Positions 51,932 to 61,264 of a stretch of 64,000 bases of DNA are shown here, one piece after another. The notes below the pieces were generated by a model. The model had not been told where the DNA came from. It saw only the letters and a list, made by a program, of their open reading frames with translations, and ran no database searches. Both the position numbers and the translations under genes were made by a program. Within the stretch, counting starts at the first letter, position 1, and each line of letters begins with the position of its first letter. The stretch spans positions 1 to 64,000 of the forward strand of contig NZ_KB907554.1 of the NCBI RefSeq assembly GCF_000382125.1. The letters are read 5' to 3'. The DNA comes from Eudoraea adriatica DSM 19308 (GTDB lineage: Bacteria; Bacteroidota; Bacteroidia; Flavobacteriales; Flavobacteriaceae).

Positions 51932-52297
51932 ATGAAAAATATTGGTATTGTTTTACTTGCCTTTTTAGTCTTTACATTTAGCTGTACAGACAGGGATGAT
52001 GATGTAGATACCATCAATATCCGTATCAAGAATGATAGTAGTATAAATTTTGACGAGGTACAAGTAAGTACTAACGAAGAATTGTATACAAATGTGGCGC
52101 CAGGTGAATATTCCAATTATCTGGTCTATGAGATCGCTTATCAATATGATTTTGTTGAAATAAAATCAGGAGAGGAAACCTATGTATTTCAACCTATAGA
52201 TTTTGTTGGAGAAATGGAACTTCCCATTGGTTTTTACACCTATAAACTCAGTGTAAATGAGGAGGGCGAAGTAGGGCTTGAATTCATTGTTGACTAG
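51932..52297 (+). CDS. Small lipoprotein of unknown function
   Basis: A 121-residue lipoprotein (LAFLVFTFSCTDRDDD, lipobox Cys near residue 19). The acidic linker is followed by an IgG-like beta domain (INIRIKNDSSINFDEVQVST, then SNYLVYEIAYQYDFVEIKSG). No family was recognised. Its last 4 bp overlap the convergent rpsTHX gene. Confidence 0.72.
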   Translation: MKNIGIVLLAFLVFTFSCTDRDDDVDTINIRIKNDSSINFDEVQVSTNEELYTNVAPGEYSNYLVYEIAYQYDFVEIKSGEETYVFQPIDFVGEMELPIGFYTYKLSVNEEGEVGLEFIVD

Positions 52298-52422
52298 GTT
52301 TTACCTTTCGTCTTTTTTTTCTTTACAACAACGACTTTCGCTTTTGCCTTTTTAGGTCTGCGGGCACCGTATGATTTATTGGCAATCTTACCTCTTTTAG
52401 TTTTTATATCTCCTTTGCCCAT
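52294..52422 (-). CDS. 30S ribosomal protein THX
   Basis: A 42-residue basic protein on the minus strand: MGKGDIKTKRGKIANKSYGA then RRPKKAKAK and a Lys-rich tail ending TKGKT. The G-D-x-K-T-x-R-G-K and S-Y-G-x-x-R pattern is that of bTHX, which fills a cavity at the top of the 30S head. It is often unannotated because of its size. The frame depends on a run of eight T at 52313-52320; one base more or less would change only the last few residues. It is a single gene, convergent with the small lipoprotein. Confidence 0.9.
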   Translation of the reverse strand: MGKGDIKTKRGKIANKSYGARRPKKAKAKVVVVKKKKTKGKT

Positions 52423-52553
52423 TAGTACTATATATTTCTTTCAATTTACGAAATTTGGCATTAAAAAACAATCTGCACATTTACATGTGCGCAAAATACT
52501 ATCTTTATAAAGTAGTTAGATTTAAGAGATTACACCCATAATTAGCATTCAAT

Positions 52554-53222
52554 TTGTTCTTGCATACCCACCCTTATAAGCCTTATATATTTCACGATAC
52601 CACTAAACTCATTGTAGGAACACTACCCCCACCCAGATTCTCTACAGGTGATTTGAAAGATGGAGATGTTGATTTTTGTTATGGCAGCAGGGACGGCCAG
52701 TTGTGGAAAATTTTAGATCAGATTTTTGAATTGAATTTAAAATTCGAAACGACGGGGGAAGCTGTAAAACAGCGAATGAATTTTCTTAAAGAGCAAAAAT
52801 TGGGGATTTGCGATATAGTCGAAAGTGCAGAGCGTTTAAAAGTGGACGCATCCGATTTGGGCATGAATAATGTCACCCTAAGAAACCTTATTTCTTACCT
52901 CGATGAATACAAGAAGGTAGAATGGTTAATTTTTACCGGAGGAAATAGTAAAAATGGACCGGAATATTTTTTTAGAAAACATATTAAAGAACATGGTTTG
53001 AAGTTAAAGCCTATTTCTGAACAAATTCCCCGAGTGCATGAGTTTACCCTTAGCGGGAACTTAAAAAGAACTATCAGAACCGTTTCTCTTACCGCTCCTT
53101 CGGGTTCTGCAAACAGGGCTATCGGTAGTTTTGATACTTATAAAAAGATAAAAGCGTTGAATCCGGGATATACAACTTTACAGTTCAGAGTAGATCAATA
53201 CCTTTCTTTTTTCAAGGACTAA
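52554..53222 (+). CDS. Uracil-DNA glycosylase family protein
   Basis: A 222-residue protein with the UDG-superfamily fold. The N-terminal motif LIVGTLPPPRFSTGD aligns with the family's active-site GxxPG/A motif, and the C-terminal LTAPSGSANRAIG aligns with the HPSP/A-type loop, but the usual His is absent. DNA glycosylase activity is therefore uncertain; it may act on another base or be a binding protein. The start is a non-ATG codon: TTG at 52554 or 52560, since no ATG occurs before about residue 75. Confidence 0.75.
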   Translation: MFLHTHPYKPYIFHDTTKLIVGTLPPPRFSTGDLKDGDVDFCYGSRDGQLWKILDQIFELNLKFETTGEAVKQRMNFLKEQKLGICDIVESAERLKVDASDLGMNNVTLRNLISYLDEYKKVEWLIFTGGNSKNGPEYFFRKHIKEHGLKLKPISEQIPRVHEFTLSGNLKRTIRTVSLTAPSGSANRAIGSFDTYKKIKALNPGYTTLQFRVDQYLSFFKD

Positions 53223-53428
53223 AACCCTGCAGTTCACTATAGTCACCTAATGCGGCCAGCATAAAATTCACTTTTAAACTGCTTCGTTTTCCAGTTGTAA
53301 TGTTTGTTTTAGAAAATGGGGTTTATAGCGGGATTTTTGTTGTTTTTTTAATTGGGAAAAATTATTTTGTGATTTGCCGCTTTAAGGTTTAAAGATTATA
53401 TTATAATGCGGATATTAGAGGCTTAAAA

Positions 53429-53445
53429 CCAGAATAAAATTCTGG
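53429..53445. promoter_or_regulatory. Hairpin or operator-like palindrome upstream of ppc
   Basis: CCAGAAT-AAA-ATTCTGG is a perfect 7-bp inverted repeat 35 bp before the ppc ATG. It could be a repressor site or a leader hairpin. It is followed by an A/T-rich region without a T-run. Confidence 0.3.
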
Positions 53446-53480
53446 AACTTTAGAGTTCAACAGAACAGTTAATAAAATTT

Positions 53481-56027
53481 ATGCATCAGACAGATAGATT
53501 AGAAGAATTCAAAAAATCGGTAAAAAATAAATTCTACATTTATAACAGCTTGTTTTTAAATCTGCCCTACCGGGGTATTGAAAATGTGGGAATGCTAATT
53601 CCGCTTTTATTTGATCAATGCGAAAAAGGGTTAAAATCCGGCAAAAATCCACAGGAAATATTAGATTTATTTTTCCGGTATTATGCAAATATAGAAACAG
53701 AAAAAGAACAAATTGATTTTATGTTCAGCATAATTCAATACGTTGAGCGGCAGGTGGTATTATATGATAGTGTGGAGGATGCGGCATTTCCGAAATTACA
53801 TGAACATTCGAGCTCTTTATCCATAAAAGATTACTTTCAATTAGTAAGTAAGAATAAAAGCTGGGAAAAGATTGCAAAGAAATTATCAAACTTCAGTGCA
53901 CGAATTGTTTTAACCGCTCACCCGACTCAGTTTTATTCCCCGGCTGTCCTTGATATTATCGAAGAATTGAAATCACTTATTCTTGAAGATAAGATTAATG
54001 ATATTGATGTTGTTCTTCAGCAGTTAGGTCTCACATCACTAATAAACACCAAGAAACCAACGCCTTTGGATGAGGCAAAAAATATTATTTACATCCTTAG
54101 AAATGTTTATTATGACGCGGTCGGAGATTTGTTCTCATATATTAAAAGCAATATTGAGAATGATGATTTTGATAACTACAACATTATTAAACTTGGGTTT
54201 TGGCCGGGAGGGGATAGAGACGGAAATCCATTTGTGACGGCGGAAATTACAAAAGACGTAGCTGATGAGCTCCGCACTAATTTAATGAAATGCTATTATA
54301 ATGATCTTAAAATACTTCGTAAGAAACTTACTTTTAAGGACTCACGACCGGAATTGAATGCTTTAAGAGACAGGCTCTATATAGCAATGTTCGATCCTGA
54401 AAAAGTAGTGAACTATGATGATATCATCAGACCGTTACTAAAAGTACGGGAAATATTGATAGACAAGTACAATTCGCTCTATCTGAAACAACTTGACGAT
54501 CTTATTGACAAGGTAAGACTATTCAAAACACATTTTGCAACCCTTGATATTCGTCAGGATCATAGTAAACACAAAGAGGTAGTTGAAACTATTCTTAAGG
54601 TTAATGGCTGCATTAATGCAAGTCTTGATGAACTTGCAGAAAGTGAATTAACGAATTTACTTCTCAATAAAAATTTGAAATTAGAGGCTAAGGATTATGA
54701 TGATGAAATTGTAAAAGATACCATTGCGAATATTTCCCAATTAAGAGAAATTCAGAATAAAAATGGTGAGGAAGGTTGTAACCGTTATATTATTAGCAAC
54801 TCGGAGGATATCTATTCTGTTCTATTTGTTTATGGTCTTTTCAGATGGTGTGGTTGGGAGAAGGATAATATTACTTTTGATATTGTTCCGCTTTTTGAAA
54901 CAATGAACGGTATGGATACTGCGGAGGCTACCATGCAGTCCTTATTTGATTTGCCTGATTACAGTTCACACCTTGAACAACGGGGTGGCAAGCAGACCAT
55001 GATGCTCGGATTCTCTGATGGCACAAAGGATGGTGGCTATTTAAAGGCCAATTGGTCTATTTTGAAAACCAAGGAAGTTTTGTCAAAAGTTTGTTCTAAA
55101 AATGGGATCGATGCAATATTTTTTGATGGCAGGGGGGGGCCACCTGCACGTGGAGGAGGAAAAACACATCGCTTTTATGCTGCACAAACCAAGGATATTG
55201 CCAATAATGAAATACAATTGACAATTCAGGGCCAGACAATTACAAGTACTTACGGTACTAAGGAACAGTTCATGCATAATTCGGAACAGTTATTAACTGC
55301 AGGATTGTCTAATAACCTATTTGGAAAAGAAAATATAATTTCAAGGGAATCAAGAAAGTTGATGGAAGAACTCTCTGATCTCAGTTTTGCCAAATACGAT
55401 GAGCTTAAGCAACATGAAAAGTTTATTTCCTATCTCGAAAACAGGAGTACGTTAAAATATTATACTAAAGCCAATATTGGAAGCAGGCCGGGAAAAAGGG
55501 GGCAAAAAGCCAAATTGGAACTCACTGACCTGAGAGCAATATCCTTTGTGGGGTCCTGGAGCCAGCTCAAACAAAATGTACCCGGATATTTTGGTATAGG
55601 TACGGCTATTAAAAAACTGAAAGATAAGGGAAGGTTAAGAGAATTGAAAAAACTATTCCGGGAAGTACCGTTCTTTGAGGCTCTGATGAATAATAGTATG
55701 ATGTCATTGTCTAAGTGTTATTTTGAATTGACAAGTTATATGAAGGAAGATGAAGAATACGGCGACTTCTGGAATATCCTGCATAATGAATATCTGTTAT
55801 CCAAAGAGATGTTATTGCTTGTCAGTGGTTCCAAAATTCTAATGGAAAATGAAGCTGTGTCAAGAGAATCAATTAGGATACGGGAAAATATTGTATTGCC
55901 GCTCCTGGTAATTCAACAATATGCCTTACATCAGATTAGTGAGAATTCCGCTAATAAAGCACTTTATGAAAAGATAGTTACGCGTTCTTTATATGGCAAT
56001 ATTAATGCCAGTAGAAATTCTGCGTAA
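53481..56027 (+). CDS. ppc: Phosphoenolpyruvate carboxylase
   Basis: An 848-residue enzyme that adds bicarbonate to PEP to make oxaloacetate and refill the TCA cycle. Catalytic His147 is in IVLTAHPTQFYSP, followed by GFWPGGDRDGNPFVT and the FFDGRGGPPARGGGKTH loop around Arg551, which binds PEP. SWSQLKQNVPGYFGIGTA is in the C-terminal part. The length is shorter than E. coli PEPC (883) but normal for Bacteroidota. It stands alone with an inverted repeat upstream. Confidence 0.96.
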   Translation: MHQTDRLEEFKKSVKNKFYIYNSLFLNLPYRGIENVGMLIPLLFDQCEKGLKSGKNPQEILDLFFRYYANIETEKEQIDFMFSIIQYVERQVVLYDSVEDAAFPKLHEHSSSLSIKDYFQLVSKNKSWEKIAKKLSNFSARIVLTAHPTQFYSPAVLDIIEELKSLILEDKINDIDVVLQQLGLTSLINTKKPTPLDEAKNIIYILRNVYYDAVGDLFSYIKSNIENDDFDNYNIIKLGFWPGGDRDGNPFVTAEITKDVADELRTNLMKCYYNDLKILRKKLTFKDSRPELNALRDRLYIAMFDPEKVVNYDDIIRPLLKVREILIDKYNSLYLKQLDDLIDKVRLFKTHFATLDIRQDHSKHKEVVETILKVNGCINASLDELAESELTNLLLNKNLKLEAKDYDDEIVKDTIANISQLREIQNKNGEEGCNRYIISNSEDIYSVLFVYGLFRWCGWEKDNITFDIVPLFETMNGMDTAEATMQSLFDLPDYSSHLEQRGGKQTMMLGFSDGTKDGGYLKANWSILKTKEVLSKVCSKNGIDAIFFDGRGGPPARGGGKTHRFYAAQTKDIANNEIQLTIQGQTITSTYGTKEQFMHNSEQLLTAGLSNNLFGKENIISRESRKLMEELSDLSFAKYDELKQHEKFISYLENRSTLKYYTKANIGSRPGKRGQKAKLELTDLRAISFVGSWSQLKQNVPGYFGIGTAIKKLKDKGRLRELKKLFREVPFFEALMNNSMMSLSKCYFELTSYMKEDEEYGDFWNILHNEYLLSKEMLLLVSGSKILMENEAVSRESIRIRENIVLPLLVIQQYALHQISENSANKALYEKIVTRSLYGNINASRNSA

Positions 56028-56103
56028 CTTGGGTATGCAGCCAGGCTATGCTGTTTTTTAGAGCGTAAAACATATTTTTCCAACAGAAGTCCAGGAAATC
56101 AAT

Positions 56104-57597
56104 TTATTGCATTTTAGTACTCATAATTGCGTAAAAAGCTTCTATACCGTATGCAATCTGACCAATTTTTAGATTTTCATTTGGGCTGTGCTGATTATTA
56201 TCCGGATTCACAAGAGGGACAAGAAAAGCAGGAATCTTAAGTTCATTAATAAAAGGAGCGATTGGAACAGTGCCACCCATGATCCTTATTTGTACGACAT
56301 CTTCTGAAAATGTTTTTTTAAATGTATCTACCAGAAAATTTCCATACATATTGTCCAAATCTGTCCTGAATGCATCTGTTACTGTACCCTCAGTAATGGT
56401 TATGATTTTGTTGTGCTTCATTCTTTGAGTGACATCCGGCACTTCAGCCATCACATAAAACCCTTCATTTTCGATATGTTCTTTGACAATGTTTTTCAAA
56501 TGATTCCCATCTGTTTCAGGAACCAGCCTGAGATCTATTTCAGCAGTGGCACTTTCAGGTACTATGGTGCGTACTTTCTCACCAACCCATCCAGAAGCAA
56601 GGCCCCTGATATTCAATGATGGATATTGTAAGGCTTCCTGATAAAAAGAACCCACTTTCTCGGGTTGCTTAATAGCCAGGTGGGTATTGATTGCAGCGGC
56701 ATCGTCCGGTACACTGCGCAATATGTTTTTTGTTGATTCATCTATAGTAATTCCATCATAGTAGCCGTCAATCAGTACCCTGCCATCCTTGTCTTTCATG
56801 CTGGCCAATAGCCCTGCCAATTGAAACCCGGGATTAGGGGCATAGTTGCCATAGTGGCCACTATGTTGGGGATTTATAGGCCCATAGGTGGTAAGCGTTA
56901 ATGTAGTTATTCCTCTGGCACCATATGCAATAGTTGGTTTGCCGGAAGCATGTACAGGACCATCTGAAATGATCAAAAAATCTGCTTCTAACAATTCTCG
57001 ATATTCTTTTACTGCCTTTGGCAGGGGGGCGCTACTTTTTTCCTCTTCTCCGTCCAGGATTACTTTTATGTTAAATGGAATTTCCACCTTGTTTTTCGTC
57101 AAAAGGTCTATGGTATTGAGGAACATAACTATTGGCCCTTTGTCGTCCGAAGTAGAACGGCCAAAAAGACGCCAATCATAATTCACATCTTCCTTTAAAT
57201 CATCAAATGACAGCGTTTTCCACCCATCATTTTCCTTTGCTTTGAGTTCTACTTTATAAGGATCTGGTTGATCCCATTTGGATGGATCCACAGACTGTCC
57301 GTCGAAATGCATATAAAAGAGAATTGTTGGCTTGTCGTCTTCCATAGGAAGGGCTGCAAAAAAAAGCGACTCCCCTTCGGTAGGCAGTACAGAGGAATTA
57401 AAGCCCCTCTCATTAAATTTTTGAGTTAACCATGAAAGATTTCTGTTGATATCTGAATGATCTAAAGCATCGTTGGGGATGGCTATAAACTCCCTTAGCT
57501 CATCTATAGTTTGCCGCACCTGAGATTTAATTTCAGAATCCTGTGCATTGTTACTCCAAAATGTAAAAAATAACAATAGGGCTATTAATTTTTTCAT
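56104..57597 (-). CDS. M20 family metallopeptidase, exported
   Basis: A 497-residue protein with a signal peptide ending NNAQ. M20 dinuclear zinc ligands: FYMHFDGQSVD (His, Asp), RSTSDDKGPIVMF (bridging Asp), and ILDGEEEKSSAPLP (Glu). A lid/dimerisation domain follows (about 230-360), and the C-terminal histidine region is NPDNNQHSPNENLK. It is probably a dipeptidase of the periplasm. It is 40 bp after the small membrane protein gene at the end of the trp operon, so it may be read from the same transcript. Confidence 0.9.
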   Translation of the reverse strand: MKKLIALLLFFTFWSNNAQDSEIKSQVRQTIDELREFIAIPNDALDHSDINRNLSWLTQKFNERGFNSSVLPTEGESLFFAALPMEDDKPTILFYMHFDGQSVDPSKWDQPDPYKVELKAKENDGWKTLSFDDLKEDVNYDWRLFGRSTSDDKGPIVMFLNTIDLLTKNKVEIPFNIKVILDGEEEKSSAPLPKAVKEYRELLEADFLIISDGPVHASGKPTIAYGARGITTLTLTTYGPINPQHSGHYGNYAPNPGFQLAGLLASMKDKDGRVLIDGYYDGITIDESTKNILRSVPDDAAAINTHLAIKQPEKVGSFYQEALQYPSLNIRGLASGWVGEKVRTIVPESATAEIDLRLVPETDGNHLKNIVKEHIENEGFYVMAEVPDVTQRMKHNKIITITEGTVTDAFRTDLDNMYGNFLVDTFKKTFSEDVVQIRIMGGTVPIAPFINELKIPAFLVPLVNPDNNQHSPNENLKIGQIAYGIEAFYAIMSTKMQ

Positions 57598-57637
57598 ATA
57601 GTCATGTGAGTTGATAAAGATTTAAAAATAGCAATTT

Positions 57638-57862
57638 CTATGCGTTGCGCAAATGCTTAAGCTTTAAAATAAATAAGCGAAACAAAAGCAAAAATGGAAA
57701 TCCATGTAAAACAAGATCAAACCAATCTATGGGTTTCATGCCAATGCCTCCTCCTAAAACCCATTTTAGTTTACCCCAAATATGAGGTTCCGGGAAAAAT
57801 GGAGCCAACCCCAGGGTTAAACACAATAAGATTACAATTTTCCAATTGTTAATTATACTCAT
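57638..57862 (-). CDS. Two-helix membrane microprotein coupled to trpA
   Basis: A 74-residue protein with two membrane helices (residues about 8-24 and 45-68) and a loop with PHIWGKLKWVLGGGIGMKP. The LAPFFPEPH...K.KW..GG..GM....D.FDL..HG pattern recurs in Bacteroidota and cyanobacteria in small proteins of unknown function, sometimes annotated 'RND transporter'. Its ATG overlaps the trpA stop by 4 bp (ATGA), so it is translated with trpA. Whether it relates to tryptophan is unknown. Confidence 0.8.
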   Translation of the reverse strand: MSIINNWKIVILLCLTLGLAPFFPEPHIWGKLKWVLGGGIGMKPIDWFDLVLHGFPFLLLFRLFILKLKHLRNA

Positions 57863-58632
57863 GATAATGGTTTAATTGTTTTTATAAAATCCGGGATTCC
57901 CTCTGTGCCGTTTTGTGATAACATCTTTATAAAAGCTGAGCCTATGATAGCTCCTTTAGCCGTCTTTGTAGCCTGTTCGAAAGTCGATGCATTACTTATG
58001 CCAAAACCTACTATTTGCGGGTTTTTAAGATTCATTCCGGCAATCCTCCTGAAGTAAGCATCCTGCTCTTCTCCAAATCCTTGTTTAGCTCCTGTAGTAC
58101 TTGCTGAACTTACCATATAAATGAATCCATCGGAGGCTCTGTCAATTTGTCTAATCCGTGAATCACTCGTCTGGGGGGTTATCAGGAATATATTTATCAA
58201 TCCGTATTTTTTAAAAATAGGCTCATAATCCTCCTGATAAACATCCAGCGGTAAATCGGGCAGGATAAGTCCATCTATACCTGTCTCCTTACATTTTTTA
58301 CAAAAATTCTCCACACCATACTGCAAGACAGGATTAAAATACCCCATTATGACAAGCGGTATTGAAACTGTTTTTCTTATTTCCTTTAATTGATCAAAAA
58401 GCAAATCTGTTCCCATGCCATTTTTTAAAGCTATTGTGGAACTTTTCTGAATGGTGGGCCCATCTGCCAAAGGATCACTGAATGGTAAGCCTATTTCAAT
58501 CATATCCACACCGCTTTTTTCCAAATCCTCAATAATAGGTACCGTGTCATTTAGGTTGGGATAACCGGCAGAGAAGTAAATGGAAAGCAGTTTTTTGTCT
58601 TCTTCCAGCTTTTTTTGTATTCTGTTTTTCAT
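57859..58632 (-). CDS. trpA: Tryptophan synthase alpha subunit
   Basis: A 257-residue TIM-barrel lyase that splits indole-3-glycerol phosphate and hands indole to TrpB. Active-site residues: Glu in MIEIGLPFSDPLADGP (also the Asp in PFSDP), the FNPVLQYG segment, and SSASTTGAKQGF phosphate-loop. It is 13 bp after trpB and overlaps the membrane microprotein gene by 4 bp. Confidence 0.96.
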   Translation of the reverse strand: MKNRIQKKLEEDKKLLSIYFSAGYPNLNDTVPIIEDLEKSGVDMIEIGLPFSDPLADGPTIQKSSTIALKNGMGTDLLFDQLKEIRKTVSIPLVIMGYFNPVLQYGVENFCKKCKETGIDGLILPDLPLDVYQEDYEPIFKKYGLINIFLITPQTSDSRIRQIDRASDGFIYMVSSASTTGAKQGFGEEQDAYFRRIAGMNLKNPQIVGFGISNASTFEQATKTAKGAIIGSAFIKMLSQNGTEGIPDFIKTIKPLS

Positions 58633-58645
58633 TTTATGGGAACCA

Positions 58646-59827
58646 TTATAATTTGAAATAATCTATATAAGTCTGCAAATCTTTATCACCTCTTCCTGAG
58701 AGGTTTATGACGACAATATCGTCTTTTTTAAATTTTCTGTGATTAAAAATGGCGAAGGCATGAGATGTCTCTATGGCCGGTATAATACCCTCTAACTGGG
58801 AAACGACTAATCCTGCCTCCATGGCTTCGTCATCGGTAACTGAAATAAATTCACCTCGCCCGGAGGTGTAAAGATGTGCATGCATAGGGCCGACGCCAGG
58901 ATAATCCAATCCCGCAGAAATAGAATATGGTTCGGTTATCTGACCATCTTGAGTTTGCATGAGCAGGGTTTTGCTTCCGTGAATAATTCCTACTTTACCC
59001 AGGGCAGAAGTTGCCGCACTTTCTCCGGAATGAACTCCTTTGCCGGCCGCCTCCACGGCAATAATACCAACATCATTATTATCCAGATAATGATAATAAG
59101 CGCCTGCAGCGTTACTTCCGCCACCCACGCAAGCCACAACATAATCAGGGTTGGGTGTACCTTCTTTTTCCATTAACTGCGACTGTATTTCCTCTGATAT
59201 TACAGATTGAAATCTGGCAACCATATCCGGGTAGGGGTGAGGACCAACAACGGAACCTATAATATAATGGGTATTTACAGGATTATTAATCCAGTCGCGT
59301 ATAGCTTCATTTGTCGCATCCTTAAGCGTCCTGCTGCCTGATAAGGCAGACCTTACTTCGGCACCCAACATTTTCATTCTGGCAACATTTGGTGCCTGAC
59401 GTGCAATATCTATTTCGCCCATGTAAACTACACACTCAATACCCATAAGTGCACAAACCGTAGCGGTAGCTACCCCGTGCTGCCCGGCGCCGGTTTCTGC
59501 AATAATTCTTGTTTTGCCGAGTCTTTTAGCCATTAATATTTGTCCTATGGTATTATTGACCTTATGGGCACCTGTATGACATAAGTCTTCCCTTTTCAGG
59601 TAAATCTTTGTTTTATATTTATCTGAAAGGCGATTGGCAAAATAGAGCGGGGTTGGCCTTCCTACATAGTCTTTTAATAATGCCTTGAATTCTTTAATGA
59701 AAGATGGTTCTTCCATAATCCGAATATAGTTTTGTCGAAGCTCTTCAGTGTTGGGGTAAAGCATTTCAGGGATAAATGCTCCCCCAAACTGTCCGTAATA
59801 GCCTTTTTCATTTGCATGATAAGTCAT
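58646..59827 (-). CDS. trpB: Tryptophan synthase beta subunit
   Basis: A 393-residue PLP enzyme that joins indole and serine. Schiff-base Lys is in [34 protein letters not shown], and [12 protein letters not shown] for PLP phosphate are typical of TrpB1. C-terminal [10 protein letters not shown] carries the pyridine-N-binding Ser. It is 10 bp after trpF. Confidence 0.97.
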   Translation of the reverse strand: MTYHANEKGYYGQFGGAFIPEMLYPNTEELRQNYIRIMEEPSFIKEFKALLKDYVGRPTPLYFANRLSDKYKTKIYLKREDLCHTGAHKVNNTIGQILMAKRLGKTRIIAETGAGQHGVATATVCALMGIECVVYMGEIDIARQAPNVARMKMLGAEVRSALSGSRTLKDATNEAIRDWINNPVNTHYIIGSVVGPHPYPDMVARFQSVISEEIQSQLMEKEGTPNPDYVVACVGGGSNAAGAYYHYLDNNDVGIIAVEAAGKGVHSGESAATSALGKVGIIHGSKTLLMQTQDGQITEPYSISAGLDYPGVGPMHAHLYTSGRGEFISVTDDEAMEAGLVVSQLEGIIPAIETSHAFAIFNHRKFKKDDIVVINLSGRGDKDLQTYIDYFKL

Positions 59828-59837
59828 ATTTCAATAT

Positions 59838-60482
59838 TTATGATGAGTTGGTTTCTAACAAACGATTCTTGAATTCCTTTAATTTATCTATATCCTTAAG
59901 GCCAGGAGATTTTTCAAATTTGCTGTTGACATCAATAGCGTAGCAAAATTTAGATTCTTCTTTTTGAAGAAATTCCAAAACACTATCGAGTTCCTCAGGT
60001 CCTATTCCACCACTAAGGAAATACGGCTTTTTTGATGGATATCCCTTTAGGACTTCCCAATTAAACTGATATCCATTGCCACCGGGTAATTTACCCTTTG
60101 TATCAAACAAAAAGAAATCAGCCGACTGCTCGTATGCATCAAGTTGTGAAAAATCAAAGCTGTCCTTTATGCTAAATACCTTGATGATATCAATCCTTCT
60201 ATTTTGTTTTTCAAATTGCACTTTTAGATTTGCACAGAATTCTGGAGATTCATTCCCATGCAATTGTATCGCATTTAATGCAAATTCTCTGGTGCGATCC
60301 GAAATTATATTGGTATTCGCATCAACAAATACCCCAACTTTACAAATTGTTTCAGGTAATTCGGGAATAGTTCCGTCAAAAAAGCGTTTGGAAGGCTCCC
60401 AAAATATAAACCCAAGGAGATCGGGCTGTAATTTTGCAACCTCCGCTATATTGTGGTTCATTCCACAGATCTTCAATTTCAT
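59838..60482 (-). CDS. trpF: Phosphoribosylanthranilate isomerase
   Basis: A 214-residue TIM-barrel isomerase. KICGMNHNIAEVAKLQPDLL at the N-terminus holds the general-base Cys; GFIFWEPSKRFF, VGVFVDANTN and LSGGIGPEELDSVLEF follow, with DVNSKFEKSPGLKDIDKL for phosphate binding at the C-terminus. Its start codon overlaps the trpC stop by 4 bp (ATGA). Confidence 0.94.
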   Translation of the reverse strand: MKLKICGMNHNIAEVAKLQPDLLGFIFWEPSKRFFDGTIPELPETICKVGVFVDANTNIISDRTREFALNAIQLHGNESPEFCANLKVQFEKQNRRIDIIKVFSIKDSFDFSQLDAYEQSADFFLFDTKGKLPGGNGYQFNWEVLKGYPSKKPYFLSGGIGPEELDSVLEFLQKEESKFCYAIDVNSKFEKSPGLKDIDKLKEFKNRLLETNSS

Positions 60483-61264
60483 CTCGCCATTTGGTTTATA
60501 AATTCCCTGGCACTCTCACCCGGGTTCTCTGTTTTCATAAAGTTTTCACCAACCAGGAAACCCTGGTACCCCAGTTCTCTCAGCATTTTAATCGCAGAAA
60601 CAGAGCTGATACCACTTTCTGATACCTTTACAAATTCCTGAGGGATATGTTGCGATAGCGAAACACTGGTTTCTAAGCTTACTTCAAAGGTTTTTAGGTT
60701 GCGATTATTTACTCCTAACATATCCAAACTTGGCATCAATGAATTAACTAATTCCTCTTCATTATGCACTTCCAGTAAAACATCCATACCCAGGCTTTTT
60801 GCTAATTCTGACAAAAGCTTTATTTGTTTTCTGGTCAAAATAGCGCCGATAAGTAAAATAGTATCAGCTCCATAGGCACGTGCTTCTATGACCTGGTATT
60901 CGTCTACAATAAATTCCTTTCGCAACAGCGGAAAATCAACGGCTGCCCTGGCCAATAGCAAATCATCAAGGGAGCCACCAAAATACTTCGCATCTGTTAA
61001 TACAGACATGCCGCAAGCACCTGCATTCATGTATCCTATAGCAATATCCTGAACACTCGAATTTTGATTGATCACAGATTTAGAAGGAGACCTCCTTTTG
61101 TGCTCGGCAATAATCCCGGATTCACTATTCCGCAATCGCTTAGACAGGGATAATGGTTTCCGCTGGAAGAGGTAAGAATTCTCTAATTGCATAAGGGGAA
61201 TTACAGTTTTTTTAAGTTGTAATTCTCTTTTTTTATCAGTAATTATTTTTTCTAATATATCCAT
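60479..61264 (-). CDS. trpC: Indole-3-glycerol phosphate synthase
   Basis: A 261-residue enzyme that closes the indole ring. AEHKRRSPSKSVIN carries the catalytic Lys and the phosphate loop start; ACGMSVLTDAKYFGGS, FIVDEYQVIEARAYGAD, LGVNNRNLKTFEVSL, and SESGISSVSAI are the standard blocks. It overlaps trpD by one base (stop and start) and trpF by four. Confidence 0.96.
   Translation of the reverse strand: MDILEKIITDKKRELQLKKTVIPLMQLENSYLFQRKPLSLSKRLRNSESGIIAEHKRRSPSKSVINQNSSVQDIAIGYMNAGACGMSVLTDAKYFGGSLDDLLLARAAVDFPLLRKEFIVDEYQVIEARAYGADTILLIGAILTRKQIKLLSELAKSLGMDVLLEVHNEEELVNSLMPSLDMLGVNNRNLKTFEVSLETSVSLSQHIPQEFVKVSESGISSVSAIKMLRELGYQGFLVGENFMKTENPGESAREFINQMAR

Noticed and set aside
53223-53330. 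Minus-strand frame ending MLAALGDYSELQGFSP in the gap before ppc
   Set aside because: It looks slightly protein-like over about 35 codons, but it lacks a ribosome-binding site and a credible start, and a stop lies just upstream. It could be a relic, but the evidence is too thin.
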